Assembly (NCBI RefSeq): GCF_017591425.1
Contig: NW_024464918.1
Span: forward strand, 21,232,001 to 21,296,000
Direction: 5' to 3'
From: Ochotona curzoniae
Taxonomy: Eukaryota; Chordata; Mammalia; Lagomorpha; Ochotonidae
DNA length: 64,000 bases
The first letter of the stretch is position 1. The number at the start of each line of letters is the position of its first letter. Shown piece after piece: positions 46,428 through 57,505 of the stretch. Both the position numbers and the translations under genes were made by a program. The notes under the pieces are model-generated. The model saw nothing but the letters and a program-made list of their open reading frames with translations, made no database searches and was not told the origin of the DNA.

Positions 46428-46755
46428 ATTTTTTAAGATTTACTTTATTTTTATTGGGAAGTCAGATACACAGAGAAGAGAAGACAAGAGGAAGATCTTC
46501 TGTCCAATGATTCACTATGCAAGCAGCTGCAATGGCCAGAGCTGAGCTGATCCGAAGCCAGGAGCCTGGAGCCTCTTCTGGGTCTCCCACGTGGGTGCAG
46601 AGTCCCAAGGCTTTGGCCTGTCCTCAAGTCCTTTCCCAGGCAATAAGCAAGGAGCTGGATGGGAAGTGGAGCCACCAGGTTTAAAACTGGTGCCCATAAG
46701 GGATGCCAGCCCATGCAAGTGAGGACTTCAGCCACTAGGCTATCGCACTGGGCCC
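46428..46755 (-). mobile_element. C repeat inserted in an older C repeat
   Basis: Antisense full-length copy: 'taagatttactttatttttattgggaagtcagatacacagag', 'tgatccgaagccaggagcctggagcctcttctgggtctcccacgtgggtgcag', ending 'gccactaggctatcgcactgggccc' at 46755. AGCTCCTAG (46405-46413) and AGCTCCTGG (46756-46764) may be the target duplication, although the host SINE natively contains similar words. Confidence 0.9.
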
Positions 46756-46905
46756 AGCTCCTGGGCTCAGAGGGTCCAGCCCTATAGCCACTGTGCAGTA
46801 AATGAGTGAGCAAAGAATTCCTTCCCTGTCTCCCTCTCCTACCCCGCCCCCCACCGTTCCGCTCTTTGTTTCTTTCATTCCAACTTTTAAATGAATCTTA
46901 AACAA
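46756..46905 (+). mobile_element. Old C repeat, right piece
   Basis: 'agctcctgggctcagagggtccagccctatagccactgtgcagtaaatgagtgagc', a pyrimidine-rich block and tail 'caacttttaaatgaatcttaaac', continuing the element that starts at 46310. Confidence 0.7.
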
Positions 46906-47119
46906 AAATGACAAAGTCTGGGACTCCCTGGGAGCAACATACCCTCCCATGGCTAATCCTGGCTAAGAATCAAGATTGAAGGCATTCTGTAGGCCACCTC
47001 TCCCCTGGGCTGGTCATTTCCTAGGCTTGGAGGCCATTTCCTGGAGTGCCTACAGGCATTTCATTCATTTGTCTTTAGATCTTCAGCGTGTAAATGAAAT
47101 ATGAAAGCCACAAGTGACA

Positions 47120-47338
47120 AGCAAAAAGCAGCAGTTCCTTGTTACATGAAAAATACCCAAAGCCAGCCGCCACAGGACTCCGAGACAGGAGCTCACCTGC
47201 CTACGAGTGCCTGGACAGGTGCCACTCACTGGGACATGAACCAGCAGACGGAAAATCTTTTCTTTCTCTGTCTCTCTCCTTTTCTCTGTAGATCTGCCTT
47301 TCCAATAATATAAATAAATTTTTTTAAAAAAAATCCTT
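47120..47338 (+). mobile_element. C repeat, 3' half
   Basis: 'ggtgccactcactgggacatgaaccagcagacggaaaatcttttctttctctgtctctctcc' and tail 'gatctgcctttccaataatataaataaattttttt'. The 5' half is unrecognisable or missing. Confidence 0.75.
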
Positions 47339-47450
47339 GTTCCTGGCTCTAGTCTGGCTTAGTCTTGGCCATTGCCACCTTGTACAAGGGAGCTGTCTCT
47401 GTTTCTTTGTAATATATAAATGTTTTAAAATTTAAAAAAAATTAACTTCT
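47339..47450 (+). mobile_element. C repeat, second 3' fragment
   Basis: 'ttcctggctctagtctggcttagtcttggccattgccacc' then 'taatatataaatgttttaaaatttaaa': a short fragment of another C repeat directly adjoining the previous one. Confidence 0.55.
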
Positions 47451-47584
47451 GTCCCTCTGTTTCATCTGCCCTGACATGAACCAAACTCGGTTTTTTTAGA
47501 GTACAAAAATATAAAAAGGTCCTTAATTTTACTGTGCAAACAAACTGCTGACATTGAGAAAAAAAAAGCTGCAGTTGTTCCCAG

Positions 47585-47872
47585 AGCTGGCTGGGCGGTT
47601 AAAGCAACAGCAGACAGCACAGACAGCAAGTGCAGGGGCAGCACTTGGGGCAGTGTTTCAGCACCCTGCGACCAAGGGGCTGGGTTCCAATCCCAGCTCT
47701 ACTTCTGATCCAACTTCCTGCTAGTGCCTTTCCTGGCAGAAACAGGAGACCTCGGTGGGACTCCTGCCTTCCAATTTCAGCCTGCACCAGCCCCTAGCAA
47801 CAGCATCTGGAGAAAGAACAAGCTGATGGAAGATTATCTCTCTGTCTCTCTTACAGTTAAATACAAATAAGT
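47585..47872 (+). mobile_element. C repeat, old
   Basis: 'gggttccaatcccagctctacttctgatccaacttcctgctagtgcc', 'ccaatttcagcctgcaccagcccctagcaacagc' and 'gaacaagctgatggaagattatctctctgtctctc'. Confidence 0.8.
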
Positions 47873-50800
47873 CATAGTGTAAGCCGTTCCCTTAACGCAC
47901 AGCTTCCAGTGTTCTCTCCCCCCAACGTTGAACTGCTCCTTAGCATCGTGCCACCTGCTTGTTCTGCACACAGCAATGCCCACCTGCCTGTTCACAAGTC
48001 CCCTGCCTGCCAACCCACAAGGAACCCCCACACAGTGTCGTGATAGTCTCAGACATTTCTTTGCACATGTGCGTGTTTTCAGAGCTGTGCAGCCCAGCAC
48101 AGCACACACACTGACTCTGAGAGCTCCTATCTCCAGCGCCGAGGCTGTTCCACACTCGCTGAGAACATGTCTCCTTTTACATGTGGGGAAACCAGGGCTC
48201 GCAGGGAAGTGGCTGAGGTGCTGGCTGCAGGTCTGCTGAGAACACACGGGCACCAAGGCCCACCTGTGCAGAGCCTCCAGCCCCGCTTCTCGGAGCCCCA
48301 GCACCTGCCAACCACACTGCAGTCTTCTACTTCAGGAACACCTCCCCCAACATTTCCCTCTTCCATTGAGCCCACCGAGACAGAGAGCAGGGCTGGGGCA
48401 GAGCTTGCCAGCCACTTGTCTAAGATGCTTGCATCCCGAACTAAGTGACCTGCCCAAAGCGGCTACAAACAGATGACCTGGGGTTACAAGATTAAAAATC
48501 AACCTTTCTAAGTGCTATGAAGGAGAAAGCCGCCAGTCTCCCCACATCCCAACCCAGCCCATCCGGAAGAACGGGAGGGCATAGCCCTTCCTCCGACTCC
48601 CCGCCCCCACCTCCACCCTAGGTGGGAAGTCGTGCCTGCAGCAGGTTCCCACAGCAGCAGGTGAGGGGCCGCCTAACCATAAAGAAAATGCTTCAACTTC
48701 AAACCCACTAAAGGTATTGAGAGGGAAGAGGGAGGAGGAGAAGAAAGAGGAGAAGGAAATGACTTGTGAGCTGGCCAGGGAGGAAAACAAGGCCACAAGA
48801 AGGCCACACAAATGAACCCAGCCCCCAGTACAAGACAATTTCACACTTTCCTGCAGGGGGTTAATGACTTTGTCCCTGTGGCATTCCCAGAGAGTAGCTG
48901 CTGCCTTCCGGAAGCCCTGGGTTGCTATGCAAAGCTATTGAGCCTTTTGAATAATCCCAGGCAAGGTGGAGGGAGCCCCCACTTCCCGCCTTTTGTGAAG
49001 CACTGTGCTGCCCCTTGTCCTCCCCTTGCTCCCAGTGTTGTCACCTCCTGCGTGGAAATAGCTACCCCTTTAGAGGACTTGTCTGGCAGTCACTCACAGC
49101 CAGGCCACCAGGCCACCGATGGCCAGCTGTCCTGGGGATGGCCCCAGCATTCAGGGCCTTCTGGTTCGCAGCCCCCTGCTGGGCTCCCAGTGCTTCAGAG
49201 CAAACCAGTTGTCACAGCAGGGGCCGGTGCTCACCAGACGAGCCACACAAGCCAGGTGCAGCTCTAGGGGGTGAGTCAACTCTGCTTCCCAAACAAGAAG
49301 CTGGGAGAGTCCTAACCTAACTACTCAGTTCCTGGAAGGACAGGAGACAACAGGTCCTGCAGTGTGGACTCCAGATGAACTACTCTGCAACATCACTCTG
49401 ATGATACTTGCATTCTCCCTAGAACAGTGTGGCCTGTCCTGTCAGTTTAGGGGTCTCCCTGCTCGCCCCGCCCCCAGCAGTATTCTCATATGGTGCCGCA
49501 TACATGTGCCACGATGTCTCCACATGTCACTTCACTTGAGGCTGACCCAAGTGGCTGGCCACATTCCTTGCTTGTGACTGTGGCCTGCTGGACAAATACG
49601 GCTCAGGAGTGGTCCGGGAGGTGAGCAGAGAGAATCACCTCCCCAGAGTGTCTTACCCAGTCCCCTGGGCTCTTGGAGAGGTACCATGTGCTGCTGCTGC
49701 AGGGAGACAATGGGCTCATCTCTGGGCTAGCATCTTCCAGACGCTTCTGGAAACAAGCACAGATAGTTCATGGCCCACAGAGCTGCATCCCGACAGAGCT
49801 CTGACCAATCTGAGGCCCGGCTGGGTCTGAACCACCCTCCAAAGCCACTCTCCTCACTGAAGACGTGCGCGGCTGCCAAGAGCCCCGAGCAGGCAGACAG
49901 CACAAGGGCGTGCAGTGCCAGAGAGGGTGCCAGGTGGAACGGCAAGCAGCGAGCCTGGGAAAGCTTCAGTGTGCTGGGCAGCAGAGCCGAGAGCTGAGAT
50001 ACACGGTCCTGCTGGCAGGTCCTGGCACATGCCCTGGGCATTTGCTGTTTACACGTACCATTTCCTCATTGTCTCCATTTGCACTGAGTTTATGCAGAGA
50101 AGGCTTAACACCTCTATATTTACACGGTTGGCAAACCTCCCTTTGTTGTGTCTGCTTTTATTCCTCAACCTAAAATACTTCTAGAGGCTTCCCCTTGCTA
50201 AGTCCTGCGCTAGTCAGTGGGTAAGGGGAGCATCCATCGCAGCAATTGTCTGCCTCTGGTTTACGCCAGGCCTGACTGGCTCCCTGTCTTAAAAGGAAGA
50301 CTTGGAAAATGGAGGGGTGGCAGAGCTGTCCAGATGCAGAGACAACTCTTGGCTAGGCAGTCCAGCTGGCTCTGCGTGAGGCCCTACATGGCCTCTGTCA
50401 TCTCCACAACAGACAACAGAAGCCCTTGGGACGATCACCATCAAGGAAAAAGTGTGAAGACGACGGGCCAAGCTTACGAGTGCAGCTCACCCCGTTCCTG
50501 GCTGGCCAGACTTCAGACATTCAAGATCAGGAAGTGGGAGGGACCCCCTCCACTTCAGCCCACATGTGGCTTTCAGGCAACAGCCCAGGGTTTCATAACC
50601 ACGGAATCAACTCTGTTTCTTTTTGTTTGCTTCATGTCTGCAGTTGCCCCTGCCAGGACTGTGTTCCCAGGATGACGTGCCGACTGCTTACATCCACGCA
50701 TGCACCTTCACAGGCAGCTGCCTTATCCAGACGCTGAAAGCTGTGCATACATGGGAAAGCTGCCGAGGGGTGGGCCGTGACGGCGAGGCAGTGGAGGGAC

Positions 50801-51848
50801 CGCTGCCGTCCAGCCCACCACGTTCTACTGCTCTGCCCCTAGCGTGTTCAGGACTGGGCACTGCAGAATGCACGCCCTGACAGCCAGACCTGGCTGCTCC
50901 GTACCGAGCAGGGCCGCTCCCAGTGCTGCTGCAGCCTCCTCCGCCTGGCCCTGCACAGCTGCTGCCCCCAACAGCTGCTTCCACACGCCCCATTTCAGAA
51001 CCAGCTGGAAAAGGACTAAGAGTGCAGGCTGGCCACACACACGGCCCAGGAGCCACTCTAGTGACATTAACTGTGTTTTATGGTGTTTACTTAAAAGCTA
51101 GATTTTCACAAAGGTCTCCAGTCTTGGCAACTCCTAATGTTGGTTTTGTTGAAAGAATGGTGACCTGGAGCAAAAGATCTTTACTGTCACTCCAGAGAAC
51201 TCAGAGGAACCTGAGGGCCCAGGCTGTGCATCCAGTGCGGCCACTGTCCGCACCCACGGGAGACAGACCCTAACAGCAACTGAGTCCTGACTCGTGGGGG
51301 TGTTGAACCACTGCCTTGCACCCTTCTTGTACAAAGCAGCAGATGGCAAAACTCCCTCTCGGACACCCAGAACCGGAACCCTCAGGACCACTGCCAGCCA
51401 GGAGTCAGAAACATAGTCTGTTTCCCATGTGGATGGCAGCAGCCCAGCCTCTCAAGCCACTGTCACTGCCTTACAGGGTGCACGTTAGCAGAAAGCCTGG
51501 ACCCAGAGCACAGCCAGAACACACACTGAGGCACCAAGACATGGGAGACAGGTACCCAAGGAACCCACCCTCACAGCCAAATGCTGATCCCTCCAGGTAA
51601 ACCGAGGAAGAAGTGCATTTAAGATGCCGGTAGTCCGGCATGTGCTCCAATTCTAAGAAACAATTCACCGATACTTGTCCACATGAAGGAGAGTGTGAAC
51701 GCCTCTGCCAACATCTTGACAGCCTCACCTAATCTTGAAGATATTCTAGTCATATTTAAAACTTTAATTAAACAAAACTGCCACAAATATTCTAACTCTA
51801 TCTGATGCCCTAAGTTAGGTCTACTGATTCAGAGAAATATGTTTAGTT
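47873..51848. other. GC-rich, repeat-poor unique block, 4.0 kb
   Basis: The longest stretch in the window without a confident transposable element, apart from a possible antisense MIR relic near 48420-48510. It is GC-richer than most of the window, so long spurious frames arise (48812-49267 plus, 151 codons; 50217-50675 plus; 50688-51056 minus). None shows a domain, and they overlap each other on both strands. If a gene exists in the window, untranslated or non-coding exons here are the most plausible place, but I cannot define any. Confidence 0.4.
48915..48960. promoter_or_regulatory. Candidate regulatory motif cluster (POU/SOX/OTX-like)
   Basis: CTATGCAAAG (48925-48934, octamer-like), CTATTG (48935-48940, SOX-like, directly abutting) and TAATCCC (48953-48959, OTX/CRX bicoid-type core) lie within 35 bp of unique sequence. 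Motif evidence only. Confidence 0.25.
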
Positions 51849-52174
51849 TGGCACCCGGTACAATAGCCTAGTGGCTAAATCCTTGCCTTGATGTGCCAGG
51901 ATCCCATATGGGTGCTGGTTTGTTTCCCCACAGCCCCCCTTTTCATCCAGCTCCCTGCCCGTGGCCTGGGAAAGCAGCTGAGGATGGCCCAAAGATTTGG
52001 AACCCTTGGGGGAGCCTCTTCCAGATCTGCACCCTCGGGGGAGCCTCTTCCAGGTCTCCCACATGAATGCAGGGGCCCAAGGACTTTATTACAGAAGACT
52101 TCTTACAGAAGATCTTTCTCTCTGTAAATCTACTTTTCCAATAAAAATAAATAAAATATATATTTTTAAAAAAG
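51849..52174 (+). mobile_element. C repeat, sense
   Basis: 'ggcacccggtacaatagcctagtggctaaatccttgcc', 'gatcccatatgggtgctggtttgtttcccc' and 'ccagctccctgcccgtggcctgggaaagcagctgagg', then a local duplication of 'gggggagcctcttccag', and tail 'tttccaataaaaataaataaaatat'. Confidence 0.9.
52009..52060 (+). repeat. Short tandem duplication inside a C repeat
   Basis: CTTGGGGGAGCCTCTTCCAG (from about 52006) recurs as CTCGGGGGAGCCTCTTCCAG (from about 52034), separated by 'atctgcacc'. This is an internal duplication of about 28 bp within the SINE body. Confidence 0.8.
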
Positions 52175-52549
52175 GACAGATGAGCAAAAGTAAGCACAAC
52201 TGTGCAAGTTTCTTGGTCTCTTCTGAATGAAGCAGGACGCTTTAACCAATGCCTGCCTCTGAAGCCAGGGCATGTCCTCTGCTTACACAGCTTGCCTGTT
52301 TCACCCCTGACCCCGGAGGTCAAACTTTGTACGCCACACTGTTTGCCGGAAAGGGGGCTTTCTCGGGATCCTTGGGCGACTGGATGGACAAAACCACAAT
52401 TTTAAACTATTTTTTTCTCACCATCAGATCATAACAAGGCAAAGACATTAGCAAGCCATGAACTTGGGGTATCTGTGAAGAAGAGAATTAACAAGCCCTG
52501 GAATTCCTGTCTTCCACTTTCCTAATTAACCTGCATTTAAGAGGATAAA

Positions 52550-52850
52550 AAAGAATGGTGACTCTCCTGGGTTTCTCATCTCCCTCGGTCGCGGCCTGCT
52601 CGGAAAACCCTCGGAGGCCATAATGTCACGTGTCATTAGGCTTGACAGACATAATTGCAATAAGCTACCATGATGGTCTCCAATGAGACCCTGAATTTCC
52701 TCTCCCCTCCCCAAAATCAAGTCACCAAAGCACATTTTCTTCTGATGAATGAATTAATTAAAGACGAGGCTCTTTATGCAAAATATATGCCAACGATTCC
52801 CAAGTGTTCCGATGCCCTAACTGCGACGAATAAAAAGCTGAGGCTTAAAG
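52550..52850. promoter_or_regulatory. Candidate developmental enhancer-like element
   Basis: Dense and varied motifs in repeat-free sequence: CACGTG E-box (52627-52632), TGACAG MEIS/TGIF-type site (52643-52648), ATAATTGCAATAA (52651-52663), ATTAATTA homeodomain core (52753-52760) and TATGCAAAAT octamer-like site (52775-52784). The composition resembles deeply conserved non-coding elements. Without an alignment this is inference. Confidence 0.35.
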
Positions 52851-53499
52851 ACAGTAAGGAGGGCTGGGGCTGATGCTGAAGCGGGCGGTGTGCACTGCTC
52901 CTCTGTCAGCGGGACAAGTGTGGGCTTTGCAGGAAGCCAGCAAGCAGTGCCCGGCCTGGCGCCTGCCAGGCAGCAACCAGGAGCACCGTCCACTCTTCCA
53001 AGGGGGGGAGCTGTCCATCATTCCCAGATGTGACTGGTGGACGGTGAAAGGCATCTAACAGACACTCTGGCTGGTGCTGGCCGGCTTACTGGATGATGGC
53101 AGTTACTAAAGGTGGTTTTTGAATCCTCAAAGCATGCGTCAATGCGTGTGTCTCATCTGCTCCGAATCAACTCTGATAGGATCGTGAGAAAATTCTACAT
53201 ATGAATCTCCAGGAAAGGAGCCTCAAATACTCATCCGTCACCATCACCCTGGAGCAGAAGGAAGCTGTGTTTCTTCCTCAGGGCAACAGGGTGTGCAAGC
53301 TGAAATTCAGCAAACACCAGCAGGCACGGCGGAAGGTTAACGGGTATAACCCCGCTAGGCACCACAAAGCTTCCCTGCCCGGCAGGCCCTGAGCCTCATC
53401 GCCCCTCTGCACACAGAGGAATCTGGGGCTGACTCTTGGCCCTGGCCAGGGTTGAATCTCCCCACGGGTCTAGAGAAGTCTTGGCCTCCTAGGTGGAAG

Positions 53500-53800
53500 G
53501 ACACTAGGGTCCCAGGCACCCTTCTGCAGCTCTGATGTCAACAGTGGACGTGACGTCAGCACTGGGAGCCCAGCCCTTCCCAGCAACCCTGTCGCAGATT
53601 GGCTGAGTCGCCCTCTCTTCTGCCTGAGATTCCGGTGTGTGCTCAGCAGCGGTCTCCTCCTGACACGCGGCCCCGGTCAGCTGCTCCCCGGACTCCAGCG
53701 GTGGGAGATGAGCACCGTCCTCCCGCCTGTCCCGCCTGCAGCGCATCGAGGCGCACCTGTCACTACTTGTTCTACAGCCCCCATGTTGCTACTGGAATCG
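53500..53800. promoter_or_regulatory. Candidate promoter-like CpG-containing segment
   Basis: A perfect palindromic CRE, TGACGTCA (53551-53558), lies about 40 bp from an inverted CCAAT box (ATTGG, 53598-53602), followed by sequence with CpGs clustered at 53610-53760. The CRE/CCAAT spacing is promoter-like, but no transcript start or first exon can be demonstrated. Confidence 0.3.
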
Positions 53801-54297
53801 AGCCATCAGGTTCTCCCATCTTTTTTCAAACTTGCTGAGTCGTATCAAATCTAAGCCTAGGAAATGGGTAGCGAGACAGCTTCGGGTGGTAGCTCCAGGC
53901 TGGAGGTGTGGGATGCACAGCGCCCCAAAGCCAGGCCCCTGTGAGCATAACGTCACACAGCAGAAACCAGGAGGTCTTCTGCTCCTCCCCCACAAGCTTG
54001 TCCCAAAACCCAGCAGGGCATCTCCGACCTTCCTCTGAGCATGAAAAGGACAGCTTGATCTCTGAAGACAAGGGTCAGGAAGAAGAATCTGGACGGACTG
54101 CCCTGCCAGGGCAGAGGCCCACGCTCCTGTCTATCACCATCTGATCACTCCCTGTACATACAGGCCGACTTTGCACAACAAACCCTTCCTCATCAAACCC
54201 AGCACAGCACACACATCTCCGCATTGCTTTCCATATTCCCTGAAGCTTCCACACCAAGTTAAACATGAACCTATATACACGCTTCCCCCTTATTCAC

Positions 54298-54500
54298 TTG
54301 CCTTTTAAAGTGCATTTGTTAGCAGAGCGAGCTAGTAAGCAAGAGAGCGAGAGAGTGAGAGAGAGAGAGAGTGTGTGTGTGTGAACCACCCACTGGCCAA
54401 TGTCCCACAGGGCCTGATCAGCAGGGGCTGGGCCAGACCAAAGGCAGGAACTCCACCTAGGTAGGGGGCGCCAAGCACTGCCAGGCACTCACGAGCAGGA
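54298..54500 (-). mobile_element. C repeat, antisense, truncated
   Basis: Reverse tail grown into a microsatellite, then 'accacccactggccaatgtcccacag', 'gggctgggccagaccaaaggcaggaactccacc' and 'gccaagcactg'. The head is missing. Confidence 0.7.
54340..54383. repeat. (GA)n(GT)n compound microsatellite
   Basis: GAGA units from 54343 to 54371 followed by six GT units to 54383, within the SINE tail region. Confidence 0.9.
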
Positions 54501-55127
54501 AGCAGAGTTGGAAGAGGGGGCGCAGTCTCATCTTGGACACTCCCGCAGGTTGCCAGGTTGTCTCAAGAGGCAGCCAAGCTTACTGCTTGGTGACATTGAA
54601 GGGGATACAGCCCCCAGTGGCTGCTGAGAAGCGCACTCTTCATCCCCCACAAGGCACACAGGCTCTGGAGGCGAGCTGTACCCGTCCAGGACACACCTGG
54701 CATGCTGTAAGCAAGACAGAACAGATCCGTGCTGCCGTGCAGGTCACACACTCGGGTGCAGGCTAGGAACAGGAAACGGAACAGGAACATATCCACCAGT
54801 GAGACAAGGTCAGGGGGGAAGGCATGGCTTGTGCCACCCCTGGGTGATGCCATCAAGGCTGGCCTGGCAGGTGTGCTCTGGGGACAGATGCCCCCAACAG
54901 AGGGAGCAGCAAGTGCAAGGGGGCCACAGTGGAGGGGGCTCCTGGCTCAGCCCCCATGGCCTGTGTGGCCACAGTATGTCACTCCAGCCTGGCCGCTTGT
55001 GACAAGTCACCCTTTACATGACAGGTCCTGGCATGAAAGAAAGAAGACATCCAGGATCCAGCCAGTCAAAGGGACAACCGGTGATTTTTAAATCTGAAAG
55101 GGTTGGCTAAGACTCAGCTGTCCTTTT
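54501..55127. other. Unique non-coding sequence
   Basis: GC-rich with opposed open frames, none recognisable. Confidence 0.35.
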
Positions 55128-55407
55128 TGAATGTTTCTTTTGTTTATTTGAAAAGCAGAGTAACAGAGAGAGAACGAGACTCTTCCATCCCCTGGTTCAT
55201 TCTCCAAACGGTTGTAGAGCTGGAGCAGTCTGCAACCAAGGACCGGGAGCTTCTGGGTCTCCCATGTGAGAGCAGGGGCCCAAGCACTACAGCTGTCTCC
55301 ATCTGCTTCCCCAGGCCATAAGCAGGAAGAGGGAAAAAAGTGGAGTATCCATAGGGACATCAGCACTGCAGGTGGCGGCTTAGCGCACTATGCCAGAGCC
55401 CTGGACC
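55128..55407 (-). mobile_element. C repeat, antisense
   Basis: 'gtttatttgaaaagcagagtaacagagagagaacgag', 'catcccctggttcattctccaaacgg', 'ttctgggtctcccatgtgagagcaggggcccaagcac', 'ggtggcggcttagcgcactatgccagagccctgg'. Confidence 0.9.
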
Positions 55408-55689
55408 TGAGATTGTCTTTTACATAAACGGTGACAAAGGAATGTTCTACATATTTTTGCTCTACATACTTCATACCTTATTAAAATAATTTGTTTCACT
55501 CTTCTGTGCAGTGTGTTTCTCCCAACTATTCCTGTAGTGTGGGGTTGGGATGCGGGCTGGGTGTCAGGCACTTATTTTTGGCAATAGTAGTGCTGAAAGC
55601 TAATCAAAGATAAATAGTAAAGTAGCGTTTAGGGGCAAATAATAGTAATAAGAACACATGATTACTAAACAGTGATAAAGGAGCTTAAC

Positions 55690-56172
55690 TGTCAGCATAA
55701 CCGCTATGCTTGGCTTCTGTAATCGCTGCTCCGCTTTGCTGCATAAAGAACAGGACCGACGCCATGACGGGCCTAAGGTCGGGGAGTAGGCCTAAGTTTC
55801 ACCTCTCTTCAAAGTTTCATTTTCCTCAGAGTGATGAAGTAGGCAGGGGGCAGTGACCTGGGAGATGGGCCAATCAGGGGCATCCACATGTCCGCAAGTG
55901 GAATGTGGTCTGAACTGGTACAGGTTACACGGGAATGTGGCCTACACCAGTACATGACCAAGATAAGGACTGCACAGCTTGCTAGAGCCGGGCTGTATGT
56001 AACTAAGAGGGGATAAAAACAGTTTGCAAATACAAGCTGGGTCCTTGTCAAGATTCCACTGCATTGGATGAGACTCAGACCCTAGCTCGAGCTAGCAATA
56101 CAGTTTCTTTGCTTTTGCATTGTTGCGTGTGGAACTTGTCTGTCTGTGGTTCAGGGATCACTGGATCTAACA
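55690..56172 (+). mobile_element. Endogenous retrovirus LTR (class I-like), solo
   Basis: TG at 55690-55691 and CA at 56171-56172 give about 483 bp with LTR order: CCAATCAG (55870-55877), a direct repeat GGAATGTGG[T/C]CT at 55900-55911 and 55932-55943, a GGATAAAAAC TATA-like box (56011-56020), and a CAATACA polyadenylation-like motif (about 56096) followed by 'gtttctttgcttttgcattg'. No internal sequence follows, and no matching target duplication was found, so the edges may be off by a few bases. Confidence 0.65.
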
Positions 56173-57119
56173 TTCCCAGCACACAGCCATCGGGTCCCAG
56201 GCCTGGCAAGCAGAAACCTGATTCACACACTGGAAAGGTCAGCTTCAATAACTGGACTTCTAGAGCTGCGCGTTTAGACACAAAGAAAGCAACCAAGAAA
56301 GTTCCCACAGAGGGGTCTGCTCCCATTTGCTGGAGAAGCCCAGCCAGAGCGGCCTGTGCATTGCAAGTGGAGATTAGATCCTGAGAGTAAAGGCTCCCGT
56401 GGGAAAATGAATTGCCAAGGGCTCAGGAGGAGGATGGGAGGGCTGAGCAGCAAGTTGCTATATCATTAAGGAAAAGGAGAAACCAAGCCACCCAGTGGGC
56501 TTTGAGGACCCCTGTCCCGCTCCTGCTCTGCCAGCACAGTGCCCCAGGGCATTTCCCATCATTCCCCAGTGCTCTGCAGGTGGTCTCGCCCAGGTTGCCC
56601 TGAGTAGTAGTAGGTAGTCTAAGCAGTGGTAGGCGCAGCAGGTGCCTCTGTCTGGGATGGTGACTGGGCAGTACTCTGAAATCCGAAATACACACTTCTG
56701 AACTAAAGAACCACTGGCACTGAGACAGTGGGTCTGGCTGGCAGGAGCCCCTGTCCCCCTGCCCACCCGCACCTGGGCACTGCCCGACCCTGGGCCTATC
56801 CCTTGTCCTGTTCATCCTGTTGCTGCTTCCTCTCTAACACAGCAAAAATGATTTCCCACCCCACCTCCAGCTTAGGATCTTTAAAATTAAACAATTTATG
56901 TAATGTGCTAAGTCCATGTACTGCTGATACATAGTAAATAGCCTATGAAAGTTTTTACTAAAAAACTAAAGCCAGAAAAGTCCTAGTGTTCAGATGTCTA
57001 AATTATTTATGATGAGGTAGGATTATTGAAAAAAAATTAAAATCACTTTTTAACATAGAAAAGCCTAGAAAATATCCAGTTCTGTTGACAGTTGACCGCA
57101 TTTATCTTAGAAACGAGCT
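56173..57119. other. Unique non-coding sequence
   Basis: GC-rich to 56800, then AT-rich. No primer-binding site follows the LTR. Opposed open frames at 56423-56815 (minus) and 56412-56603 (plus) are not recognisable. Confidence 0.35.
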
Positions 57120-57505
57120 GCAGGTAGACTTTATTCACCGGCTGGACTACACGTGGGAGAGGGGAGGCAGCCCCAGCCAGCCATGTGCAGGTGTTTGTAA
57201 ATAACAATCTCCCGACCAACTAAAAGAACACTGGTATATGATAGAAATCATTACATCAACTAAGCTCACATCAACACACAACACAAATTACCCAAACAAC
57301 TACAGTGGCAGGGAACACAGATATCCAATCAGTTTGAGTGTCATGAACTCGAAACTATCCAATCAGTAAGAGCCGCATCCCACCGAGTAGAGAACACAGA
57401 ACCAGGCAAACAGAAACCGAAGCAAGATCTCACCCCAAAACAAGATATTTTCTTGCAATAAACCTTCTTACTTCCCTTTCAGGACTTTCCAAAAACCCAA
57501 GGTGA
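57120..57505. mobile_element. Possible LTR-like sequence
   Basis: Two copies of TATCCAATCAGT (about 57321 and 57356, spacing about 35 bp) resemble CCAAT-bearing U3 direct repeats. CAATAAACC at about 57456 could be a sense polyadenylation signal, and GACTTTATT at 57127 could be an antisense one. The ends are not definable and orientation is unresolved. Confidence 0.3.

Larger units (their letters stand above)
52175..54297. other. Unique, repeat-poor sequence, 2.1 kb
   Basis: No transposable element recognised. It contains two regulatory candidates (52550-52850 and 53500-53800) and several opposed open frames without domains. Confidence 0.45.

Noticed and set aside
48812..49267. ATG-initiated 151-codon frame
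   Set aside because: Repeat-free, but no recognisable domain, signal peptide or neighbouring exons, and it lies in a GC-rich block where other frames are equally open.
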